Assembly: GCA_017888105.1 (NCBI GenBank)
Contig: JAGHGS010000060.1
Coordinates: forward strand, 1-11,638
DNA length: 11,638 nt
From: Bacilli bacterium
Lineage (GTDB): Bacteria; Bacillota_I; Bacilli_A; RF39; UBA660
Reading direction: 5' to 3'
This document shows, in pieces, positions 6,595-11,638 of the stretch. The notes beneath the pieces are model-generated. The model searched no databases. It saw only the letters and a list, made by a program, of their open reading frames with translations, and was not told where the DNA came from. Numbering within the stretch: position 1 is the first letter of the stretch; each line of letters opens with the position of its first letter. The position numbers and the translations under genes were made by a program.

Positions 6595-8889
6595 ATGCAT
6601 GATAATTTTAAAGGAATAATTCATAGAAGAAATTTTTTTCAGATAAATTATTGTCTTGAAAAAGGCTTAATAACATTAGAAGATGTTGTCAAAGAAGTTA
6701 TAGCTATCGGTTCACCTGAATATATTTGTGAGTTTGCCCGTCGTATTAAAGGAGCACCAATAAAAGAGTTAGCAGATGCAGTTATAGAAATAGGAGAGAT
6801 TGAATATATTCTTATATTTGCTCGAAGTGTGGAAGGCGCACCAGTTGATGAACTTGCGAATCCGATTATAGCATCGGGTAATGCTGAGTATATTTATGAG
6901 TTTGCTTTAGAGGTAAAAGGAGCGCCTATATTAAGATTAACTGAAGCGATCATTGCAACTGGCAATATTATTTGTATTGCTCGATTTGCTCGTGATATAA
7001 AGGAAGCTCCAATTGAAGAATTAACTAAAATTGTATTAGCGTCTAAAAATGGTGCTGCAATTCGTATTCTTGCTGAGAGTGCAAAGAAAGGAAAAAAAGT
7101 TTCTATAGAAGAACTGTCACAAGCTGAAATTAAAACAGAGGATGCTGTACAAATTTATCTTTTTGCTCTTGGGGTTCCAAATGCACCAATAAAGGAATTA
7201 GCAAAAGGAATCGTTGCTACTAAAGATGCAGAATATATTTATAAATTTGCTCATGATGTGCCAGGTGCTCCTAAAAAGGAATTAGCGGAAGCCGTAATTG
7301 CTACTAAAAATGCGGAATATATTTTTGGAATTGCTCTACTATATAAAACTTATATCGAAGAATTTGCTGAGGGAATGATAGCAACTAGAAATGCCGAATA
7401 TATTGTTCAATTTGCTCAGTATATTGGTGGACCGATTGAGAAGTTAGCAGACGCTGTTATAGAAATTGGAGAAGTTTCTTATATTTTGAGGTTTGCTCGA
7501 GATGTAAAAAGGGTTCCAGTTCGAAAATTGGGTGATGCTATTATAGCAATAGGGGACGCTAAAGCTATTTATGTTTTTGCCCATAATATTAGTTTAGGAT
7601 TTTTGGCTAGTTTGGAATTTACTCCTATTAAAGGGGAACCAATAAAGAAATTTGCAGATGCTATTATCGAAACTAAAAATGCCGAATTTATTTTTTATTT
7701 TGCTCGAGATGTAAAAGAGACTCCAATTGATGAGTTAGCAGAGGCTATTATGGCAACTGGTAATGTTAAGTACATTTACCGGTTTGCTTGTGAAATAAAA
7801 GGTGCCCCAATAAAGAAATTATTAGAGGTTTTAATTTCAATAAAGCAATCTGATGGGGAAGCTAATCAGAAAGATATTTTTGCTTTATCTGAAGAAGAAA
7901 AAGTAAATTATTTAGTTAAGTTATATCAGAATCTTGATTTTGATACTATAAAAAATAATCAATATTTATTAGATACTTTAACTAAACTTATGGTTACAGA
8001 TTTAAATAGTGTTGTTCAAAAGGTTATAGAGATTAAAGATGCTAAATTGATTTATGTTTTTGCCCTTTTTGTCAAAAATGTGCCAATAGAAGAGTTAGCT
8101 TTAGCTATTATAGCAACAGGAGAAGTTCAATATATTTATTACTTTGCTTGTAGTATTAAAAGTGCCCCAATTAAAGAATTAGCAGATGCTGTAATTGCTA
8201 CAGGAAATGCTAAATACATTTATTATTTTGCTCGTTATGTTAAAGATGCACCAACACAAGAATTAGCGGACGCTGTAATTGCTACAGGAAATGCTGAATA
8301 TATTTATTACTTTGCTTGTAGTATTAAAAATGCACCAATTAAAGAATTAACAGCAGCTATAATAGCTACAAAAAATGCTCGATTAGTTTATTATTTTGCT
8401 TGTGATGTAAAAAATTCATCAATTAATGAATTAGCAAAAGCTATTATAGTAGCAGGTGAAGTTCAATATATTTATTTATTTGCTTGCAATGTTGAACATG
8501 CACCAATACAAGAATTAGCGGATGTTGTAATAGCAGCAGGAAGTGCTGAATATATTTATTATTTTGCTAAAAATGTTAAGGATGCACCAATTAAAGAATT
8601 AGCAAAGGCTATTATTGCTACCAAAAATATTTTATTTATTCATGCTTTTTGTGCTATTAAGGGTGCACCAGTTTATGACTTAGAAAAAGCTATAATGACT
8701 ATAGAACAAGTAACGATTGCTTCTGATATGGAAGAAAAACAAGTTAGTGATTTTACTTTATCTGAAGAAGAAAAACTTAGTTATTTAATTAAGTTATATC
8801 AAGTGGGAAATTTTGAGGCAATTCGTAATAACAGAGAATGGTTTAGTACTTTATTCCAAGATAAAGAGGAAGAAATGGCCAGAAATTAG
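6595..8889 (+). CDS. Repeat-family protein 4, large two-module 28-residue repeat protein
   Basis: 764 residues, no signal peptide or membrane helix. A cap (1-31; CLEKGLITLEDVVKEVI) is followed by 13 repeats (about 32-409). Then comes an internal copy of the family tail (431-456; LSEEEKVNYLVKLYQ, DFDTIKNNQ), a short cap-like linker, 8 further repeats (473-696), and the true tail (722-764; LSEEEKLSYLIKLYQ, NFEAIRNNREWFSTLFQ). The unit is AxAIIATxNAEYIYxFA followed by xxVKxAPIKEL. Helix A probably spans PIKELADAVIA and helix B spans AEYIYYFARDV. One unit (residues about 319-359) holds a 13-residue insertion. Cysteine is frequent after FA in the second module. The internal tail suggests fusion of two paralogues. 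AAAGAGGAAAT lies just before ATG 6595. Function unknown; a solenoid binding scaffold is inferred. Confidence 0.88.
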   Translation: MHDNFKGIIHRRNFFQINYCLEKGLITLEDVVKEVIAIGSPEYICEFARRIKGAPIKELADAVIEIGEIEYILIFARSVEGAPVDELANPIIASGNAEYIYEFALEVKGAPILRLTEAIIATGNIICIARFARDIKEAPIEELTKIVLASKNGAAIRILAESAKKGKKVSIEELSQAEIKTEDAVQIYLFALGVPNAPIKELAKGIVATKDAEYIYKFAHDVPGAPKKELAEAVIATKNAEYIFGIALLYKTYIEEFAEGMIATRNAEYIVQFAQYIGGPIEKLADAVIEIGEVSYILRFARDVKRVPVRKLGDAIIAIGDAKAIYVFAHNISLGFLASLEFTPIKGEPIKKFADAIIETKNAEFIFYFARDVKETPIDELAEAIMATGNVKYIYRFACEIKGAPIKKLLEVLISIKQSDGEANQKDIFALSEEEKVNYLVKLYQNLDFDTIKNNQYLLDTLTKLMVTDLNSVVQKVIEIKDAKLIYVFALFVKNVPIEELALAIIATGEVQYIYYFACSIKSAPIKELADAVIATGNAKYIYYFARYVKDAPTQELADAVIATGNAEYIYYFACSIKNAPIKELTAAIIATKNARLVYYFACDVKNSSINELAKAIIVAGEVQYIYLFACNVEHAPIQELADVVIAAGSAEYIYYFAKNVKDAPIKELAKAIIATKNILFIHAFCAIKGAPVYDLEKAIMTIEQVTIASDMEEKQVSDFTLSEEEKLSYLIKLYQVGNFEAIRNNREWFSTLFQDKEEEMARN
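6688..7821 (+). repeat. First array of thirteen 84-bp coding repeats in gene 4
   Basis: Thirteen units, mostly exactly 28 codons, with one unit of 31, two of 27 and one of 41. Amino-acid identity between units is high while codons for the shared residues vary (for example GCTCCT, GCACCA and GCGCCT for Ala-Pro), so these copies are old. Confidence 0.85.
8011..8682 (+). repeat. Second array of eight 84-bp coding repeats in gene 4
   Basis: Eight units: six of 28 codons, one of 29 and one of 27, in total 224 codons. A 33-bp stretch at 8129-8161 recurs exactly at 8297-8329 (two units apart), and a 24-bp stretch at 8188-8211 recurs at 8272-8295 (one unit apart). This array looks younger than the first. 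Confidence 0.85.
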
Positions 8890-8909
8890 CAGAATTATAA
8901 ATAAAATAC

Positions 8910-8938
8910 TTTTATTTTAAAATTTCACGCTTTATAAT
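8910..8938 (+). promoter_or_regulatory. Promoter candidate before repeat gene 5
   Basis: A perfect TATAAT (8933-8938) lies in the 75-nt gap between genes 4 and 5, with only a poor -35 (TTTTAT, 8910-8915) at 17 nt. Transcription would start near 8945. The gap is longer than any other inside the cluster, which supports a separate start. Read-through from gene 4 is still possible because no convincing terminator is seen. Confidence 0.4.
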
Positions 8939-8964
8939 AGAAAATCAAGAAAGAGGAGAAGAAG

Positions 8965-10446
8965 ATGAACCAAAATATAAGAGATTTAATTTTAAAAAAT
9001 GACAGATTAATTGAATTAAACACATTAATTAAGTTAGGCGTAATTAAAATGGAAGATGCCGTAGCAGAAGTAATAGCTATGGGTAATGCTAGCCGTATTT
9101 ATGCGTTTGCTCGCGATATAGAAGGGGCGCCAATTGTTAAGCTTGCCGATGCTATGATTGCAACCTATAATGAATCATATATTTATGAATTTGCTGTATA
9201 TATGCAAGATAAAGGGTTGCTTAATGAAGAATTAAAGGTAAAATTTGCTAGAGCTATAATAAAAACTAAAAGTGCACAATTTATTTGTTTGTATGCTCGT
9301 GATATAAAGAATGTACCATTAAAAGAATTAACGGAAGCAGAAATAGCGATCGGTGATGCGGAGTATCTTTATTTGTATGCCCGTAATGTAGACGTAGTAC
9401 CAACTGGGCTTACAGAAAGAGAAACTGCGACTAAAAATGCAGAATATATATATCTTTATGCCACTAATGTAAAATATGCATCATTAGAAGTATTAGCAGA
9501 AGGTATGGCTGTTACTGAAGATGCTGAATATATTTATAAGTTTGCTTTATATATGCAAGAGAGAAATGGTGGAAGGCTTAAAGCAGAGTTTGTTGCTAAA
9601 TTTGCTAAAGCAATTATTGCTACTGAAGATGCTAAGTATATTTATTTATATGCTCGGAATATTAAAGGAGCACCATTAAAAGAGTTAGCAGAAGTGGAAA
9701 TTGCTACTATGAATGCAGAGTATATTAGTTATTTTATTTGTATAGAAGGAGCTCCAGTTAAAAAATTAATTAAGGGGTTAGTGGCTACTAGAGATACTTA
9801 TTATATTAATGAGGTGATAAGTAATTTTCGTTATTACGTTTATCCTATGATAGAAAAGGTAGAAGAAATAGAAAAAGAAGTTTTGGCTGCTAATGATGTA
9901 ATGCACTATTTCTGGCATTACCCTCAACATACGATAGCAGAGATAGCAGAAGTAGAAAAAGAGATTTTGGCTACTAATGATGCTTTATTTATTTATGATT
10001 GTGCTGATAAAATAGCAGGAATCCCTGTCGATAATTTCATATATAAAATTATTGAATTGCAAAATTTTGAAGTTATTGCTAAGATGTTAGAAAATGTTAG
10101 AGCTGGACAAAAGTCTAAGGGGCAAGCATGTATCGAAATTTTTGCTTTAAATCATATCAATTTACTACTTGATACTATGAAGTATTGTCAAGATATCAAT
10201 TTACTTAGAAAGACATATGTTAATGTAGCGTTACCTAGTATTAAGAATTATATAGGTAATTTAATTTCTAATTTGGAGGATAAAAGCAAGATAGAAGTAG
10301 CAGATGTATCTGTATTAGAGGAAGAAGAAAAATTAAATTATTTAAAAATGCTATATGAAAATGGAGATTTTGAGACAATTCGTAAAAATAGAGTAGCATT
10401 TAGTACTTTATTTCAAAGTAATGATGAGAAAATAACCAGAAAATAA
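8965..10446 (+). CDS. Repeat-family protein 5 (28-residue helical repeats, unrecognised function)
   Basis: 493 residues, cytosolic by appearance. The cap (1-31; LNTLIKLGVIKMEDAVAEVI) is closest to that of protein 2. About eleven repeats follow (residues 32-358). Several carry LYARNVK or LYARDIK instead of YFARDVK, and two are extended by about 6-8 residues (YMQDKGLLNEELKVKF and YMQERNGGRLKAEFVAKF). The later repeats are diverged and rich in Glu, Lys, Tyr and His. Residues about 385-430 (IEIFALNHINLLLDTM, LPSIKNYIGNLI) match the pre-tail domain of proteins 1 and 2. The tail is at 451-493 (LEEEEKLNYLKMLYE, DFETIRKNRVAFSTLFQ). GAGGAG (8953-8958) lies 6 nt before the ATG. It is the last gene of the cluster, 31 nt before the -35 of the rplU promoter. 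Confidence 0.87.
   Translation: MNQNIRDLILKNDRLIELNTLIKLGVIKMEDAVAEVIAMGNASRIYAFARDIEGAPIVKLADAMIATYNESYIYEFAVYMQDKGLLNEELKVKFARAIIKTKSAQFICLYARDIKNVPLKELTEAEIAIGDAEYLYLYARNVDVVPTGLTERETATKNAEYIYLYATNVKYASLEVLAEGMAVTEDAEYIYKFALYMQERNGGRLKAEFVAKFAKAIIATEDAKYIYLYARNIKGAPLKELAEVEIATMNAEYISYFICIEGAPVKKLIKGLVATRDTYYINEVISNFRYYVYPMIEKVEEIEKEVLAANDVMHYFWHYPQHTIAEIAEVEKEILATNDALFIYDCADKIAGIPVDNFIYKIIELQNFEVIAKMLENVRAGQKSKGQACIEIFALNHINLLLDTMKYCQDINLLRKTYVNVALPSIKNYIGNLISNLEDKSKIEVADVSVLEEEEKLNYLKMLYENGDFETIRKNRVAFSTLFQSNDEKITRK
9058..10038 (+). repeat. 84-bp-type coding repeats in gene 5
   Basis: About eleven units of mostly 27-28 codons, with two extended units of about 34-36. Units are diverged at nucleotide level, and the last three keep only the spacing and a few hydrophobic positions. 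Confidence 0.7.
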
Positions 10447-10477
10447 GTGAATTTGGATATAATTAGTAGGAATGTGT

Positions 10478-10506
10478 TTGACAAAAGTAAAAACTTTTGT
10501 TAGAAT
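10478..10506 (+). promoter_or_regulatory. Strong sigma-A-type promoter of rplU-prp-rpmA
   Basis: TTGACA (10478-10483), 17-nt spacer, TAGAAT (10501-10506): eleven of twelve consensus bases with ideal spacing. Transcription should begin near 10513. A perfect inverted repeat (ACAAAAGT at 10481-10488, ACTTTTGT at 10493-10500, 4-nt gap) fills the spacer and overlaps the -35, so it could be an operator. Confidence 0.85.
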
Positions 10507-10512
10507 TATTCA

Positions 10513-10611
10513 TGCGAGTAGCTTTATATTCGTAAAAAACCACTCTGAAATGGTTATAAAAGTTTAACTTACCATAAAGGTGCGTCTTATTTAAGAAAAG
10601 GAGGAATGAAT
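10513..10611 (+). promoter_or_regulatory. 5' leader of rplU, possible L21 autoregulatory leader RNA
   Basis: About 100 nt of untranslated leader lies between the predicted start of transcription and the rplU ATG. It contains a small hairpin (AACCA 10538-10542 with TGGTT 10551-10555, 8-nt loop) and an ACC/GGT pair further on. A conserved L21 leader RNA upstream of rplU is known from low-GC Gram-positives, and position and length fit. I did not confirm its consensus here. Confidence 0.45.
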
Positions 10612-10911
10612 ATGAAAGCGGTATTTGAAACTGGTGGAAAACAATATTATGTAGCAGAAAATGATGTGATCTACGTTGAAAAGTTACCAAATGAAGCTGG
10701 AAGTGAAGTAACATTTACAGAAGTTTTAGCTGTTGATGGTAAAGTTGGAAGTCCATATGTTGAAGGTGCTAGTGTTGTTTGTTTGGTTGAAAAACATGGT
10801 AAACAAAAGAAGATTAAAGTCTTCAAATATAGACCTAAGAAGAAATATCGTAAAACTCAAGGTCATAGACAACCATACACGAAATTAGTTGTTAAGAAAA
10901 TTAATAAGTAA
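10612..10911 (+). CDS. rplU: 50S ribosomal protein L21
   Basis: 99 residues, the normal length. The start MKAVFETGGKQYYVAENDVI matches the family opening, where TGGKQYKV is the hallmark. The C-terminal basic stretch (KVFKYRPKKKYRKTQGHRQ) is the rRNA-binding part. L21 binds 23S rRNA in the large subunit. The start is ATG 10612: AAAGGAGG (10597-10604) lies 7 nt upstream, whereas the earlier in-frame ATG at 10606 would be only 1 nt from it. First gene of the rplU-prp-rpmA operon. Confidence 0.97.
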   Translation: MKAVFETGGKQYYVAENDVIYVEKLPNEAGSEVTFTEVLAVDGKVGSPYVEGASVVCLVEKHGKQKKIKVFKYRPKKKYRKTQGHRQPYTKLVVKKINK

Positions 10912-10913
10912 TT

Positions 10914-11210
10914 ATGATTAAAGTTCGTATTAATAAAAATAAAGTTATTATTACTGGTCATGCATTATATGATGAGTATGGTAAAGATATCGTTTGTGCA
11001 TCGGCATCCAGTATTGTTATTACAAGTGTTAATGCCTGTCTTAGGATTGAAGAAAATTCTTTGATTTATAAGGAAGAAAAAGATAAACTTACTATTGATG
11101 TGATAAGTGATAATAAAAATGTTTTATTAATTATTGAAAATATGATTTGTATGCTAGAAGAGTTAGCATTATCTTATAAAGAAAATATTAAAATAATAAA
11201 GGAGGATTAG
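10914..11210 (+). CDS. prp: Ribosomal-processing cysteine protease Prp (YsxB family)
   Basis: 98 residues. Prp removes the N-terminal extension of ribosomal protein L27 in Firmicutes and related bacteria. The catalytic pair is visible: His16 in TGHALYDEYGKDIVCASAS and Cys28 in the same block, with the family spacing of 11 residues between them. Its place between rplU and rpmA is the standard one, and the L27 encoded downstream has the matching cleavable leader. The ATG is only 2 nt after the rplU stop and lacks a clear binding site, so translation probably depends on coupling to rplU. The stop (TAG) lies just after the GGAGG that serves rpmA. Confidence 0.93.
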   Translation: MIKVRINKNKVIITGHALYDEYGKDIVCASASSIVITSVNACLRIEENSLIYKEEKDKLTIDVISDNKNVLLIIENMICMLEELALSYKENIKIIKED

Positions 11211-11213
11211 ACC

Positions 11214-11501
11214 ATGAATTTTATGAAGCTCGATATCCAATTATTTGCTCACGTTAAGGCACAAGGTTCTACACGTAATGGACGTGATTCAAGAGGACGC
11301 AGATTAGGTGCTAAAGCTGCTGATGGACAAACTGTAACAGCTGGTTCTATTCTATATCGTCAAAGAGGAACAAAGATTTATCCAGGAGTAAATGTTGGAA
11401 TGGGTAAAGATCATACATTATTTGCAAAAGTAAATGGTGTTGTTCGTTTTGAAAGACTTGGTAGAGATAAAAAGAAAGTAAGCGTTTACGAAATGATGTA
11501 A
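11214..11501 (+). CDS. rpmA: 50S ribosomal protein L27 with Prp-cleaved leader
   Basis: 95 residues. The body is typical L27 (GSTRNGRDSRGRRLGAK, then GSILYRQRGTKIYPG and VGMGKDHTLFA). L27 reaches the peptidyl-transferase centre with its N-terminus. Ahead of the mature start is a leader, MNFMKLDIQLFA, that ends in the LFA motif cut by Prp in Firmicutes; mature L27 would start at His13. The residues after the cut (HVKAQGSTRN) differ a little from the commoner KKG form. AAAGGAGG (11198-11205) lies 8 nt before the ATG. The stop codon lies inside the terminator hairpin. Confidence 0.97.
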   Translation: MNFMKLDIQLFAHVKAQGSTRNGRDSRGRRLGAKAADGQTVTAGSILYRQRGTKIYPGVNVGMGKDHTLFAKVNGVVRFERLGRDKKKVSVYEMM

Positions 11502-11513
11502 ATGCTTTTTTTT
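11480..11513 (+). terminator. Intrinsic terminator overlapping the rpmA stop codon
   Basis: Left arm AGCGTTTA (11481-11488), 10-nt loop, right arm TAAATGCT (11499-11506), with one G-T pair and one extra A-T pair outside. It is followed by T at 11506-11513. The right arm includes the rpmA TAA, so the last codons double as the terminator. Confidence 0.8.
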
Positions 11514-11522
11514 GTCTTATAG

Positions 11523-11552
11523 GAAAGTACACTTCAAAATACGTGTATTTTT
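11523..11552 (+). terminator. Possible second, weaker terminator
   Basis: AAGTACAC (11525-11532) pairs with GTGTATTT (11543-11550) with one G-T pair and a 10-nt loop, followed by only a short T run. It may back up the first terminator; chance AT-rich pairing is not excluded. Confidence 0.4.
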
Positions 11553-11563
11553 AAAATTTATTC

Positions 11564-11593
11564 TTGACGAACATATGTATTTGCTGATATTTT
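11564..11593 (+). promoter_or_regulatory. Promoter candidate for the last, partial gene
   Basis: TTGACG (11564-11569), 18-nt spacer, TATTTT (11588-11593). The spacer contains the palindrome ACATATGT (11571-11578). It sits between the rpmA terminator and the next start codon, which supports a new transcription unit. Confidence 0.5.
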
Positions 11594-11610
11594 TATTATC
11601 AGGGGTGATA

Positions 11611-11638
11611 ATGATTATGAAAATAAATAGAGCATATC
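11611..11638 (+). CDS. Start of an unrecognised gene, cut by the window edge
   Basis: Only nine codons are visible (MIMKINRAY). AGGGGTGAT (11601-11609) is a good binding site for ATG 11611; ATG 11617 in the same frame is the alternative. The residues do not look like the N-terminus of the Obg GTPase that often follows rpmA. Nothing more can be said about its product. Confidence 0.5.

Noticed and set aside
6688..8682. CRISPR-like or non-coding tandem repeats
   Set aside because: The period is 84 bp, units are in frame and coding, there are no constant repeats separated by unique spacers, and selection acts on the protein.
8899..8917. Hairpin AAATAAAA / TTTTATTT after gene 4 as a terminator
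   Set aside because: The stem contains only A-T pairs, the loop is 3 nt and no T run follows, so it is a poor terminator. Such pairings are common by chance in this composition.
3546..10446. Assigning the repeats to HEAT, TPR, Sel1 or PPR families
   Set aside because: Unit length (28) and conserved positions do not match those families (about 34-40 residues and other signatures). Only a general helical-solenoid prediction is justified.
10606..10611. ATG at 10606 as the rplU start
   Set aside because: It lies 1 nt after the GGAGG binding site, too close, and the L21 family start fits ATG 10612.
10463..10714. Open frame on the minus strand over the rplU promoter and start
   Set aside because: It runs through a strong promoter, leader and the first third of rplU on the other strand, and its sequence has no recognisable protein character. 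It is a shadow.

Overview
The window reads as a very AT-rich, low-GC Gram-positive (Bacillota/Bacilli-type) chromosome. TGA is a stop codon (mreC, mreD and the M50 gene all end in TGA), so this is not the Mycoplasma code. A gut Bacilli lineage related to RF39/Erysipelotrichia would fit, but that is inference from composition and gene content only.

Layout. (1) 1-530: the 3' part of an IS1182-type transposase, its hairpin terminator and probably the right end of the element. (2) 567-3504: a tight operon encoding a SPOR-domain membrane protein (SpoIIB-like), MreC, MreD, a SpoIVFA-like protein with a degenerate M23 domain, and a SpoIVFB-like M50 intramembrane protease. (3) 3518-10446: five paralogous, co-directional genes for unrecognised cytosolic proteins, most of them built from a 28-residue repeat that is probably an alpha-helical solenoid. 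(4) 10478-11513: a strong promoter, a possible L21-type leader, then rplU (L21), prp/ysxB and rpmA (L27), closed by a terminator overlapping the rpmA stop codon. (5) 11564-11638: a new promoter and the first codons of an unrecognised gene.

Blocks 2 and 4 are a compressed version of the Bacillus subtilis order spoIIB-maf-radC-mreB-mreC-mreD-minC-minD-spoIVFA-spoIVFB-rplU-ysxB-rpmA. Here maf, radC, mreB, minC and minD are missing from the block, and about 7 kb of repeat-protein genes sits exactly between spoIVFB and rplU. The repeat cluster has its own promoter candidate at 3495-3523 and a second before the last gene.

The most unusual content is this five-gene family. Its members share an N-terminal cap and a C-terminal tail, with a variable number of repeats between them. 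Two genes share a perfect 70-bp block across their stop codons, the largest gene carries an internal relic of the tail (a fusion scar), and the 84-bp repeat units show both old divergence and recent duplication. I know no function for the family. The architecture suggests a recombining set of binding scaffolds.
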